A stretch of DNA of 64,000 nucleotides from Bradyrhizobium erythrophlei (lineage in GTDB: Bacteria > Pseudomonadota > Alphaproteobacteria > Rhizobiales > Xanthobacteraceae). Shown piece by piece: positions 9,347 through 18,359 of this stretch. The stretch spans positions 3,534,001-3,598,000 of the forward strand of contig NZ_LT670849.1 of assembly GCF_900142985.1 (NCBI RefSeq). Reading direction: 5' to 3'. Position 1 is the first letter of the stretch; every line of letters begins with the position of its first letter. The position numbers and the translations under genes are program-made. Below the pieces are notes generated by a model. That model was given only the letters and a program-made list of their open reading frames with translations, had not been told where the DNA came from and made no database searches.

Positions 9347-11581
9347 ATGAAACGTCTCAAAATCATCCGGCGCTGGTTCAGCCGAAAATTCGGCTACGCG
9401 CGCTTGATCTGCCTCGTCTTGCTGGTCGGCATCGCGGCGCTGCGCCTCGCCGATTTCGCGCCGATCGAGGAATTGCGGGTCAGGACCTTCGACTTCTACC
9501 AGCGCTTCGAGCCGCGCGTGAAGACGACGCGCCCCGTCACCATCATCGACATCGACGAACCGAGCCTGAAGAAGCTCGGACAGTGGCCGTGGCCGCGCAC
9601 GTCCATCGCCGACATGGTCATCAACCTCGCCAATCTCGGCGCGGTTGCGATTGCCTTCGACATCGTGTTCTCCGAGCCTGACCGGCTCAATCCGGATGTC
9701 GCGGCCAAGAGCATGCGTTATCTGGATGAACTGACCCGGACCCGTTTGCGGGAGTTGCCGAGCAACGACCAGATCCTCGCCGATTCCCTCAGGCGGGCGC
9801 GCGTGGTGCTCGGCGAGACGGGTCTGGCGTCCGTGGTCTCCGAACTCGACATGGACCTTCCGTTCACGGGATTTGCGACGCTCGGCGACAAAGCGGGCGC
9901 GGAGCCGCGCTTCTACGAGTTTCCCGGTCTGTTGCGCAACGTCCCCCCGCTCGAAAAGGTGGCCGCAGGCCGCGGCCTCCTCACCATCGTTCCCGAGCGC
10001 GACGGCATCGTTCGCCGGGTGCCGATGATGCTGCGGGCGCAGGGCCAGATGATGCCATCATTGAGCATGGAATTGCTTCGGGTGATTTCGGGGACGTCGA
10101 CGATCCTGGCCAAATACGACGAGGCTGGCGTCAAGAGTCTCGCGGTCCGGGGGCTCGACGTGCCGACCGACAGGAACGGCCAGCTCTGGGTGCACTTTGC
10201 GCGGCAGGATCCGTCGATCTACGTGTCGGCGGCGAGCGTTCTCGACAACACCGCGCCGCTCGACAAGATCAGGGGCAAGCTGGTCCTGATCGGCACATCC
10301 GCAGTGGCGCTGAACGACCTCAAGACGACGCCGGTCTCGGCCGCGATGCCGGGGGTGGAGATCCATGCCCAGGTGCTGGAGGCGGCGCTGACGCATGCGG
10401 TGCTGGCCCAGCCGAGTTACGCGATCGCGGTCGAATTCCTGGGCGCGATGGTGCTCGGAATTCTGGTCATCATCTTCGCACCCAGTTTCGGGCCCATCAC
10501 GCTCGTCGGCGTCGGCGCCGTGTTCGCCACGCTGCTGTTCGGTTCGTCCTGGTACTTCTATCAGGCGCATCGGCTGCTGATCGACTTCACCTATCCGCTG
10601 CTGTCGACCACCGCGATCTATCTGACGCTGATTTTTGCAAGCTTCGTCAGGGAGCAGCGGCAGCGCCGTCAGATACGCTCGGCTTTCGGCCAGTACATTT
10701 CGCCGGCGCTCGTCGAGCAGCTCGCGCACTCGCCGGAAAAGCTCAAGCTCGGCGGCGAGGAGCGCGAGATGACGATCATGTTCTCCGACGTTCGCGGCTT
10801 CACGTCGATCTCGGAGTCCTACAAGCACGATCCGCAGGGCCTGACGGCCCTGATGAACCGCTTCCTGACGCCGCTCACCGACGCCATCCTGGCGTGCAAG
10901 GGCACCATCGATAAATATATGGGCGATGCGATCATGGCGTTCTGGAACGCGCCGCTCGACGACAACGATCACCAGGTCAACGCCTGCAATGCGGCGCTCG
11001 ACATGCTGGAGAAGATCGACGCCCTCAACAAGGATCGCGAAATCGAGGCGCAGAACGGTGGCCATGTCTATATCCCGATCAATGTCGGGGTCGGCCTCAA
11101 TACCGGCGTCTGCGTCGTCGGCAATATGGGTTCGAACCTGCGCTTCGACTATTCGGTTCTGGGCGACAGCGTCAATCTGGCCTCGCGCCTGGAAGGTCAA
11201 TCCAAGGAATACGGTTTTCCGATTATCGCGGGCTCGAAGACGGCGCTCGCGGCCAAGGACAAGTTCGCCATTCTCGAGCTCGACTTCATCATGGTCAAAG
11301 GCAAGAAGGAGCCGGAGGTCATTTACGCCATCGCCGGGCGTCTGGATGTTGCCAACTCGGCGAAATTCCAGACGTTGCGCAATCTCACTATCGAGATGCT
11401 CGCCTGTTATCGCAGCCGCGATTGGGAAGGGGCGCTGGCCTCGATCGAGCGCGGCCGGCGCAAAGACGAAGCCGGCGCGCTCAACTATCTCTACAAGCTC
11501 TATGAAGCGCGGATTCACGATTATCAGCAAAATCCGCCGCCAGAGGACTGGAACGGCGCCTTCGCGCTATTGACGAAGTAG
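9347..11581 (+). CDS. CHASE2-domain adenylate/guanylate cyclase (class III)
   Basis: This 744-residue membrane protein makes a cyclic nucleotide, probably cAMP. It has an N-terminal membrane segment (about 20-36), an extracytoplasmic CHASE2 sensor domain (about 40-350; FDFYQRF, IDIDEPSLKKLGQWPWPR), three further membrane segments (about 360-432) and a cytosolic catalytic domain. The metal-binding aspartates are in FSDVRGFT (D481) and KYMGDA (D527), with K523 as candidate purine contact. The motif DYSVLGDSVNLASRLEG has Ser where mammalian adenylyl cyclases have the second specificity residue Asp, as in class IIIb enzymes; Asn and Arg of the transition-state pair are present. It starts 103 bases after the giant gene on the same strand. 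The ligand is unknown. Confidence 0.93.
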   Translation: MKRLKIIRRWFSRKFGYARLICLVLLVGIAALRLADFAPIEELRVRTFDFYQRFEPRVKTTRPVTIIDIDEPSLKKLGQWPWPRTSIADMVINLANLGAVAIAFDIVFSEPDRLNPDVAAKSMRYLDELTRTRLRELPSNDQILADSLRRARVVLGETGLASVVSELDMDLPFTGFATLGDKAGAEPRFYEFPGLLRNVPPLEKVAAGRGLLTIVPERDGIVRRVPMMLRAQGQMMPSLSMELLRVISGTSTILAKYDEAGVKSLAVRGLDVPTDRNGQLWVHFARQDPSIYVSAASVLDNTAPLDKIRGKLVLIGTSAVALNDLKTTPVSAAMPGVEIHAQVLEAALTHAVLAQPSYAIAVEFLGAMVLGILVIIFAPSFGPITLVGVGAVFATLLFGSSWYFYQAHRLLIDFTYPLLSTTAIYLTLIFASFVREQRQRRQIRSAFGQYISPALVEQLAHSPEKLKLGGEEREMTIMFSDVRGFTSISESYKHDPQGLTALMNRFLTPLTDAILACKGTIDKYMGDAIMAFWNAPLDDNDHQVNACNAALDMLEKIDALNKDREIEAQNGGHVYIPINVGVGLNTGVCVVGNMGSNLRFDYSVLGDSVNLASRLEGQSKEYGFPIIAGSKTALAAKDKFAILELDFIMVKGKKEPEVIYAIAGRLDVANSAKFQTLRNLTIEMLACYRSRDWEGALASIERGRRKDEAGALNYLYKLYEARIHDYQQNPPPEDWNGAFALLTK

Positions 11582-11604
11582 CGCGCCGCTCCTTTGCGAG
11601 CGCC

Positions 11605-13212
11605 TCATTCCACGCCGATCGTCGTCAGGTCCTGGAACCAGTGCTGGGCCTGCACGAACTTCTTGACCCGCGGCGACAGCGCATGCGGATTGGTGTCGTG
11701 CACCACCCACACCAGCGCGGCATCGTCGACGATCAAGGCGTGGGCCTGCGCGATCAACTCGTCCTGCTTCTTGATGTCGAAGGTCTGCTTGGCCTCACTG
11801 ATCAGCGCGTCCACCTTGGGGTTCTTGTAGCCGCCCCAGTTGACGCCAACGGGCGCGACCTGGTCAGAAGCAAAGAACCGCACGATCGCGTAAAGCGGAT
11901 CCGACGTCACATAGGCGATGTTGTTGGACGTAATGCCGGCATTCATCTCGTCGGCCGCGCCCTTGCGCCAATGCGTATAGAGCGTTTCGAGTTCGACGAC
12001 CTTGAAGTCGATGTCGATACCGATTTCCTTGAAACTCTGCTGCAGGAATTCGTTCATCGGCAGCGACAGCATCTGCCCGGTGCCGCCTTGGGCGATGATG
12101 AACGTCGTCTTCAGCGGCTTTTCCCTGGAATAACCGGCTTCTTCGACAAGCTTCTTGGCGGCAGCGAGATCATACTTGATGTCGAACTCGGGCTTTCCAA
12201 ACCAGGGGCTCGAAGGGTCGACCTGGCCTTTGGCGGGCTTCGCCAGGCCGTTCATCAGCCCGACCACGCCATCGCGGTCGATCGCGAGGTTGAGTGCCTT
12301 GCGCAGGCGAATGTCGGTCCATGGCGAGCCCGGCAGCACGCTTAAATGATAGTTCCACACATGCGGGGTAATGTTGTCGACGATCCGCATGCCGGCCGCC
12401 TTGAGCTGCGGCACCGCATCCGGCGCCGGGGTCTCGATCAGGTCGACTTGCCCTGCGAGCAGCGCGTTGGTGCGCGTCAATGCCTCGGGCATCGGAATCA
12501 GCACCAGCTTGTCGACCTTCGGAAGCCGTTTCTTGTCCCAGTAGTCCGGGTTCCTGGTCAGCTCGGCGAGTTCACGCGGCACCAGCTTGGTCAGCTTGAA
12601 CGGACCGGTGCCCGAGGGCTGGCTTGCAAACTTGTCCCAATCCTTGCCGAGCTTTTCGTATTGCGCGGGGCTCGAGACCAGGAACCAGAGCATCTGGTAG
12701 GGGAAGAAGGAATCGACCGTCTTGGTCGTGATCTCGATGGTGTCGTCGTCGATCTTGGCGTAACTCGCGACCGACGGCAGGCGGGTCTTCACCTGCGCGC
12801 TCTGGCGCTTGTCGAATTGCGGCGCCTTGTCGTTGAGGACCTTGTCGAGATTCCAGATCACCGCGTCGGCATCGAAGTCGCTGCCGTCGTGAAATTTGAC
12901 GCCCTTGCGCAGGCTGAAGCGCCACTTGGTCTTGTCCTTGTCGTCGACCTTCCACTCGGTCGCGAGGCCGGGAACAAGTTTTCCCGGACGGTCCGCGACG
13001 TCCATTTCCCAGGCGACCAGCGGATCGTAGATCGTATAGGCTGTGAACTGATAGCCGCCCGCGCCGCGATCCGGCTGTCCCGTCGTCAGCGGGACGTCGG
13101 CCATCGAAATCCCGTAGCGCACCACCGTTTCGGCGCGAGCAGATTTCGCGTCAAGACTGAGGCCTGCGGCAAGCGTCAGAGTGAAGGCGAGGATGAGATA
13201 GCGGACGCGCAT
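11605..13212 (-). CDS. ABC transporter substrate-binding protein (family 5, peptide/nickel type), orphan copy
   Basis: This is a 535-residue periplasmic binding protein of the DppA/OppA (SBP family 5) type. The start at 13212 gives a clear signal peptide ending AKSARA before ETVVRYGI, and GGAG lies 9 bases upstream; the frame is open further 5' but that extension is unlikely to be used. Family hallmarks are the FSLRKGVKFHDGSDFDADAV segment and a mature protein of about 510 residues. It is a paralogue of the divergent gene at 13410 (shared AETV.R.GM, TGQPD/LGQPD and KFVQA/GFVQA segments). It has no permease beside it on its own strand, so it probably delivers to the importer encoded on the other side. 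Confidence 0.92.
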   Translation of the reverse strand: MRVRYLILAFTLTLAAGLSLDAKSARAETVVRYGISMADVPLTTGQPDRGAGGYQFTAYTIYDPLVAWEMDVADRPGKLVPGLATEWKVDDKDKTKWRFSLRKGVKFHDGSDFDADAVIWNLDKVLNDKAPQFDKRQSAQVKTRLPSVASYAKIDDDTIEITTKTVDSFFPYQMLWFLVSSPAQYEKLGKDWDKFASQPSGTGPFKLTKLVPRELAELTRNPDYWDKKRLPKVDKLVLIPMPEALTRTNALLAGQVDLIETPAPDAVPQLKAAGMRIVDNITPHVWNYHLSVLPGSPWTDIRLRKALNLAIDRDGVVGLMNGLAKPAKGQVDPSSPWFGKPEFDIKYDLAAAKKLVEEAGYSREKPLKTTFIIAQGGTGQMLSLPMNEFLQQSFKEIGIDIDFKVVELETLYTHWRKGAADEMNAGITSNNIAYVTSDPLYAIVRFFASDQVAPVGVNWGGYKNPKVDALISEAKQTFDIKKQDELIAQAHALIVDDAALVWVVHDTNPHALSPRVKKFVQAQHWFQDLTTIGVE

Positions 13213-13409
13213 AAACGAAAGCTCCGTTGAACGAGCAACGGCGCCTTGGCCTGCAAGCTTGATGCCAAAAAATGCACCTGCGACAATGCGTTCCGAGGTG
13301 TCCCGGGGCGGCGGCGTGGGCATCACGTTCGAGGGAGCTATTGCCGTCGGTGGCACAGCCATTGCATAAAGTTGCTCAGAAAATAGTCATCGAAAAATCG
13401 AGGGGATTG
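13213..13409. promoter_or_regulatory. Divergent promoter region between two paralogous binding-protein genes
   Basis: These 197 bases separate the two divergent starts and must hold both promoters if the starts are right. Translation signals are visible at each end (GGAG for the minus gene, AGGGG for the plus gene). No strong operator or riboswitch was recognised. Confidence 0.55.
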
Positions 13410-15083
13410 ATGTCCATCCTGAGTGAAATCACGGGAAAACGCCGGCCTGCGGTGCTTGTGCTTGTGCTTGCCGCTGCGCTGAGTGCGTCGCTGCCGCAAC
13501 TGGCGCGTGCGGAGACGGTGATCCGCATCGGCATGACGGCGGCCGATATTCCGCGCACGCTGGGTCAGCCCGATCAGGGTTTTGAGGGCAACCGATTCAC
13601 GGGCCTCACGATGTATGACGGTTTGACGATGTGGGACCTGTCGTCGGCCGACAAGGCGAGTGTCGTGATTCCCGGCCTTGCAACCGAATGGGCGGTCGAT
13701 GCGGCCGACAAGAAGAAGTGGGTCTTCAAGCTTCGTCCTGGTGTCACATTCCACGACGGTTCGTCGTTCAATGCCGACGCGGTGGTGTGGAACGTCGAAA
13801 AAGTACTCAAGCAGGACGCGGTCCAGTTCGATCCGAGCCAGGTCGGCGTGACCGCCTCGCGGATGCCGACGCTGGCTTCCGCGCGCAAGATCGACGACAT
13901 GACGGTGGAATTGATCACCAAGGAGCCGGACAGTTTTCTCCCGATCAATCTCACCAACCTGTTCATGGCGAGCCCGGCGAAATGGCAGAAGCTGTTCGAC
14001 GCTGCTTCAGGCGCGGACGCCAAGGCGAAATCGCAAGCGGCGTGGGACGCCTTTTCGAAGGATGCTTCCGGCACAGGGCCGTGGAAGATGTCGAGCTTCA
14101 CGCCGCGCGAGCGGCTCGAGCTCGTGAAGAACGCAAACTATTGGGACAAGGCACGCGTTCCCAAGGTCGACAAGATCGTGTTGCTGCCGATGCCCGAGGC
14201 GAACGCCCGCACCGCGGCGCTGCTCTCTGGCCAGATCGACTGGATCGAAGCGCCGGCGCCGGACGCACTGCCGGAAATCAAGCAGCGCGGCTTTGTCCTC
14301 TATTCGAATGAGGAGCCGCATGTCTGGCCGTGGCAGTTCTCGCGTGTCGAGGGCTCGCCCTGGAACGATATCCGCGTGCGCAAGGCGGCCAATCTCTGCG
14401 TCGATCGTGAAGGCCTCAAGGACGGGCTCCTCGCAGGCCTGATGGTGCCGGCGACCGGCACTTTCGAGCCCGGCCATCCCTGGCGCGGCAATCCGGCCTT
14501 CCAGATCAAATATGACAAGCCGGCCGCGCAAAAACTGATGCAGGAAGCAGGCTTCGGTCCGAACAAGAAGTTGACGGTCAAGATTCAGACCTCGGCCTCC
14601 GGCTCCGGTCAGATGTTGCCGCTGCCGATGAACGAATATCTCCAGCAGGCGCTTGCCGAATGCTATTTCGACGTTCAGCTCGATGTCATCGAGTGGAACA
14701 CGCTGTTCACGAACTGGCGGCGCGGCGCCAAGGATCCGTCCGCCAACGGCGCCAATGCCACCAACGTCACTTATGCGGCGATGGATCCGTTCTTTGCGAT
14801 GGTGCGCTTCCTGCAATCGGGCATGGCGCCGCCGGTGTCGAACAATTGGGGTTTCATCAACAATCCGAAGTTCGACGAACTGGTGACGAAGGCGCGCCAG
14901 AGCTTCGATCCGGCCGAGCGTGACAAGGCGTTGGCCGAATTGCATGCAGCTTCGGTTGACGATGCCGCGTTCCTCTATGTCGCTCACGACGTGGCGCCGC
15001 GCGCGCTGAGCCCGAAGATCAAGGGTTTCGTACAGGCGAAGAGCTGGTTCGTCGATCTGTCGCCGGTAACAGTGACGCCGTGA
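13410..15083 (+). CDS. ABC transporter substrate-binding protein (family 5), first gene of importer operon
   Basis: This 557-residue periplasmic receptor heads a peptide-type ABC operon. The ATG at 13410 follows AGGGG by 6 bases and yields a signal peptide (VLVLVLAAALSASLPQLARA) cleaved before ETVIRIG. FKLRPGVTFHDGSSFNADAV is the family-5 signature region. It resembles the divergent protein at 11605 throughout. Downstream on the same strand come two permeases, an ATPase, an AtzG-like subunit, an amidase and a second ATPase, so the ligand is probably an amide or short peptide-like compound that is hydrolysed after entry. The ligand itself cannot be read from sequence. Confidence 0.93.
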   Translation: MSILSEITGKRRPAVLVLVLAAALSASLPQLARAETVIRIGMTAADIPRTLGQPDQGFEGNRFTGLTMYDGLTMWDLSSADKASVVIPGLATEWAVDAADKKKWVFKLRPGVTFHDGSSFNADAVVWNVEKVLKQDAVQFDPSQVGVTASRMPTLASARKIDDMTVELITKEPDSFLPINLTNLFMASPAKWQKLFDAASGADAKAKSQAAWDAFSKDASGTGPWKMSSFTPRERLELVKNANYWDKARVPKVDKIVLLPMPEANARTAALLSGQIDWIEAPAPDALPEIKQRGFVLYSNEEPHVWPWQFSRVEGSPWNDIRVRKAANLCVDREGLKDGLLAGLMVPATGTFEPGHPWRGNPAFQIKYDKPAAQKLMQEAGFGPNKKLTVKIQTSASGSGQMLPLPMNEYLQQALAECYFDVQLDVIEWNTLFTNWRRGAKDPSANGANATNVTYAAMDPFFAMVRFLQSGMAPPVSNNWGFINNPKFDELVTKARQSFDPAERDKALAELHAASVDDAAFLYVAHDVAPRALSPKIKGFVQAKSWFVDLSPVTVTP

Positions 15084-15085
15084 TC

Positions 15086-15196
15086 GTCATGCCCGGCCAA
15101 AGCGCGAAGCGCGTCTTCGTGAAATGGGCCGGGCATCCACGTCTGTCTTGCGCGTTGCCAAGACGTGGATGGCCGGGTCAAGCCCGGCCATGACAA
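15086..15196. repeat. Dispersed palindromic intergenic repeat
   Basis: A nested inverted repeat fills most of the gap before the permease. The outer arms are GTCATGCCCGGCC and GCCCGGCCATGAC. An inner stem pairs GGGCATCCACGTCT.GTCTTG with CAAGAC.GTGGATGGCC. Repeats of this type (catgcccgg/ccgggcatg with ccacgtctt) are common between genes in Bradyrhizobium and relatives. It could fold in mRNA and set the ratio of receptor to permease. Confidence 0.8.
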
Positions 15197-15254
15197 GTGG
15201 CGGCGCAATACTTCATTCCGAAACTCCGCGAGAGCGGGATCAAGCGAGTGACCC

Positions 15255-16208
15255 GTGCTTACCTACGTTGCCCGACGCATCGTCTATGTGATCCCGATTC
15301 TCATCAGCGTGGCGCTGGTGTGTTTCATGCTCGTGCACATCACGCCGGGCGATCCGCTGGTGGCGGTGCTGCCGGCGGATGCCTCGCAGGAACTGGCCGA
15401 TCAGATGCGTGCGGCCTATGGTTTCGATCGCCCCTTGCCGGTGCAGTTCGGGTTATGGCTGTGGCGGGCGGTCAACGGCGATCTCGGCAATTCGATCGCG
15501 ACCGGGCGTCCGGTTCTTGCCGAAGTCATGCGCGCGGTCGGCAACACCGTGATGCTCGCGGTCGCGGCCGCGCTGATCGGCTTCACGCTCGGATTGCTGT
15601 TCGGTCTGATCGCCGGCTATTTCCGCGATACCTGGATCGACAAGGTCGCGACCTCGATCGCGATCGCCGGCGTCTCGGTGCCGCATTACTGGCTCGGCAT
15701 GGTGCTGGTCATCATCTTCTCGGTACAGCTGAGCTGGCTGCCGGCGGTTGGCGCCGGCCCCGGCGGCTCAGGTGCATGGGCCTGGGATTGGGAGCACATC
15801 CGCTACCTGATCCTGCCGGCGATCACTACCTCCGTTATTCCGATGGGTATCATCACCCGCACAGTGCGCGCACTCACCGGCGATATCCTGAGCCAGGATT
15901 TCGTCGAGGCGTTGCGCGCCAAGGGCCTGCATGAGACGGATGTCTTCAAGCATGTCATCAAGAATGCGGCCCCGACCGCGATGGCGGTGATGGGCCTGCA
16001 ATTGGGCTATATGCTCGGCGGCTCGATCCTGATCGAGACCGTGTTCTCCTGGCCGGGCTCCGGACTGCTGCTCAACTCCGCGATCTTCCAGCGTGACCTG
16101 CCGCTGCTTCAGGGCACCATCCTGGTGCTCGCAATGTTCTTCGTCATTCTCAATCTGCTGGTCGATATCGCGCAAGCCGCGATCGATCCGCGGATCAAGC
16201 GGAGCTAG
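15255..16208 (+). CDS. ABC transporter permease, DppB/OppB family
   Basis: This is a 317-residue inner-membrane permease of the binding-protein-dependent peptide type. It starts with GTG (MLTYVARRIVYVIPILISVALVCFMLVHITPGDP), the usual first helix of DppB-like proteins. About six membrane segments are visible. The cytoplasmic EAA loop, EALRAKGLHETDVFKHVIKN, is at about residues 217-236 and contacts the ATPase. It is followed after 16 bases by the second permease gene. A dispersed repeat lies between it and the receptor gene, so the receptor and the membrane parts may be made at different levels. Confidence 0.95.
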   Translation: MLTYVARRIVYVIPILISVALVCFMLVHITPGDPLVAVLPADASQELADQMRAAYGFDRPLPVQFGLWLWRAVNGDLGNSIATGRPVLAEVMRAVGNTVMLAVAAALIGFTLGLLFGLIAGYFRDTWIDKVATSIAIAGVSVPHYWLGMVLVIIFSVQLSWLPAVGAGPGGSGAWAWDWEHIRYLILPAITTSVIPMGIITRTVRALTGDILSQDFVEALRAKGLHETDVFKHVIKNAAPTAMAVMGLQLGYMLGGSILIETVFSWPGSGLLLNSAIFQRDLPLLQGTILVLAMFFVILNLLVDIAQAAIDPRIKRS

Positions 16209-16224
16209 CCATGAGGTCCCGCCA

Positions 16225-17112
16225 ATGAGCGCGACGATGGATGCGGCACTTCAGGCCCCGCCCGTGACCAAGGCACGCGGCTACTGGGCCACCGTCGGCC
16301 GGCGCATCGTCCGCGACAAGATCAGCATGGTCTGTGCGCTCATCCTGATCGCAATTTTTCTCTCGGCCATTTGTGCGCCGTGGCTCGGCCTTGCAGATCC
16401 CTATCAAGGCTCGATGATCCGGCGGCTGCGTCATATCGGCACCGCAGGTTTTCCGCTCGGCACCGATGAACTCGGCCGCGACATGCTGGCACGCTTGATC
16501 TATGGCGGCCGGCTGTCGCTGGTCATCGGCATTCTTCCCGTGATCCTCGCTTTTGTGATCGGTACTTCGCTCGGCCTTATCGCCGGCTATGTCGGCGGCA
16601 AGATCAACACCGCGATCATGCGCACGATCGACGTGTTCTACGCCTTCCCCTCGGTACTGCTGGCGATCGCGATTTCGGGCGCCCTCGGCGCGGGCATCGT
16701 CAACTCGATCGTCTCGCTGACCATCGTCTTCGTCCCGCAGATCACCCGCGTCGCCGAAAGCGTCACCACCAGTGTGCGCAACATGGACTTTGTCGAGGCC
16801 GCGCGCGCCTCGGGCGCCCGTCCCTTCACCATCATGCGCGTGCATATGCTCGGCAATGTGCTGGGGCCGATCTTCGTCTATGCCACCGGCCTCATTTCGG
16901 TATCGATGATCCTGGCCGCGGGCTTGTCGTTCCTCGGTCTTGGCACCAAGCCGCCGGAGCCTGAATGGGGTCTGATGCTCAACACCCTGCGCACGGCGAT
17001 CTACGTCAATCCATGGGTCGCGGCGTTGCCGGGGGCCATGATCTTTGCTGTCTCGATCTGCTTCAACCTGCTCAGCGACGGCATGCGCTCGGCCATGGAC
17101 ATCAGGAACTAG
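16225..17112 (+). CDS. ABC transporter permease, DppC/OppC family
   Basis: This 295-residue partner permease begins at MSATMDAALQ, with GAGG 8 bases upstream; an in-frame extension to 16093 overlaps the previous gene and is unlikely. The N-terminal OppC-type segment (RRIVRDKISMVCALILIAIFL) is followed by the PLGTDELGRDMLARLIYGGR motif typical of DppC. The EAA loop is VEAARASGARPFTIMRVHML. It ends 3 bases before the ATPase gene start, so the two are very probably translated together. Confidence 0.95.
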   Translation: MSATMDAALQAPPVTKARGYWATVGRRIVRDKISMVCALILIAIFLSAICAPWLGLADPYQGSMIRRLRHIGTAGFPLGTDELGRDMLARLIYGGRLSLVIGILPVILAFVIGTSLGLIAGYVGGKINTAIMRTIDVFYAFPSVLLAIAISGALGAGIVNSIVSLTIVFVPQITRVAESVTTSVRNMDFVEAARASGARPFTIMRVHMLGNVLGPIFVYATGLISVSMILAAGLSFLGLGTKPPEPEWGLMLNTLRTAIYVNPWVAALPGAMIFAVSICFNLLSDGMRSAMDIRN

Positions 17113-17115
17113 CCG

Positions 17116-18165
17116 ATGACCCTGCTCGAACCCATCGAAGACGTCGGCGGCGCGGCGCAGCCGTTGCTGGAGGTCAAGGGCCTGACGAAACATTTCCCGG
17201 TGCGCGGCGATCTCTTCAGCCCGCGCAAAACGGTGCGTGCGGTCGACGACGTGTCGTTCGCGATTGCCAAGGGTGAGACCGTCGGCATTGTCGGTGAATC
17301 CGGCTGCGGCAAGTCGACCACGGCGCGGCTGTTGATGCATCTGATGCCGCGCGACGCCGGCGATATCATCTATGACGGCATGCAGGTCGGGCGCGCATTA
17401 TCCTTACGTGAATTGCGCCGCGCCATGCAGATGGTGTTTCAGGACAGCTACGCCTCGCTCAATCCGCGCCTGACCATCGAGGAGTCGATCGCCTTCGGTC
17501 CGAAGGTGCATGGTATGGCGGATAGGCCGGCCCGTGCGCTCGCGCGTGAATTGCTGGGCAAGGTCGGATTGCGGCCGGAGAATTTCGCCAACCGCTACCC
17601 GCACGAGATTTCCGGCGGACAGCGGCAGCGCGTCAATATCGCGCGGGCGCTGGCGTTGTCGCCGCGTCTCGTCATCCTCGATGAAGCGGTCTCGGCGCTC
17701 GACAAGTCGGTCGAAGCGCAGGTGCTCAACCTTCTGGCCGATCTCAAGCGCGAATTCGGGCTGACTTATCTCTTCATCAGCCACGACCTCAACGTCGTGC
17801 GTTACATCTCCGACCGCGTGCTGGTGATGTATCTGGGTGAAGTCGTCGAGCTTGGCCCGGTCGATCAGGTCTGGGACGCGCCCGCGCACCCCTATACGAA
17901 GGCGTTGCTCGCGGCGATGCCTTCATACGATCCCGATCGGCGGACCGAGACGCCGCCGATCTCGGGCGATCCGCCCAATCCGATCGATCCGCCGGCGGGT
18001 TGTCGTTTTCATACCCGTTGCCCGTTTGCGGAGCCGCTCTGCGCTACCACTACACCTAAACTTACCGCGCTTGATAAAATGGGCCATCAGGCCGCCTGCT
18101 ACATGGCTATTCCCGGTTCGGGCCACAGCCGTGCGCCAAAACAAGAAGGAGGAAACACCGCATGA
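17116..18165 (+). CDS. ABC transporter ATP-binding protein, DppF/OppF type
   Basis: This 349-residue ATPase powers the importer. Walker A is GESGCGKST (about 56-64), the ABC signature SGGQRQR, Walker B LVILDEAVSALD, followed by the switch His in FISHDLNVVRYISDRVLVMYLG. The C-terminal oligopeptide/dipeptide extension with Cys residues (PPAGCRFHTRCPFAEPLC) is intact and is typical of this subfamily. Its stop overlaps the next start (ATGA at 18162). It pairs with the second ATPase encoded at 19765, beyond the embedded amidase genes. Confidence 0.96.
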   Translation: MTLLEPIEDVGGAAQPLLEVKGLTKHFPVRGDLFSPRKTVRAVDDVSFAIAKGETVGIVGESGCGKSTTARLLMHLMPRDAGDIIYDGMQVGRALSLRELRRAMQMVFQDSYASLNPRLTIEESIAFGPKVHGMADRPARALARELLGKVGLRPENFANRYPHEISGGQRQRVNIARALALSPRLVILDEAVSALDKSVEAQVLNLLADLKREFGLTYLFISHDLNVVRYISDRVLVMYLGEVVELGPVDQVWDAPAHPYTKALLAAMPSYDPDRRTETPPISGDPPNPIDPPAGCRFHTRCPFAEPLCATTTPKLTALDKMGHQAACYMAIPGSGHSRAPKQEGGNTA

Positions 18166-18359
18166 CGAGACCCACCGAGAAGGAAATCGGCGCCATTGCC
18201 AGCGCCGCCGGCGTGCCGGTCGACACCGAGATCGCTACGCGCATTGCTGGCTCGATCGGGCCGGCGTTTGACGGCTTTGCGGCGATTGCCGGCACATTGC
18301 CGTTCGATCTCGAGCCTTCGACGTTCACGCTTGTTCAAACCGAAAAGGCCGCGCGATGA
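18162..18359 (+). CDS. AtzG-like small amidase-partner protein (DUF4089 family)
   Basis: This 65-residue protein overlaps both neighbours by the 4-base ATGA arrangement, which supports it as a real, translated gene. It starts MTRPTEKEIGAIASAAG and ends with a LPFDLEPSTFTLVQ segment. The helical N-terminus and the hydrophobic-acidic tail resemble AtzG-like subunits, which wrap around AtzE-type amidases much as GatC does with GatA. Its place directly before an amidase gene fits that role. The family call rests on length, tail motif and context, and not on a search. Confidence 0.7.
   Translation: MTRPTEKEIGAIASAAGVPVDTEIATRIAGSIGPAFDGFAAIAGTLPFDLEPSTFTLVQTEKAAR

Noticed and set aside
10058..11530. 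A 490-codon minus-strand frame across the cyclase gene
   Set aside because: The plus strand encodes clear CHASE2 and cyclase motifs; the minus frame is Arg/Asp/Gln-rich with no recognisable domain, as usual for GC-rich shadows.
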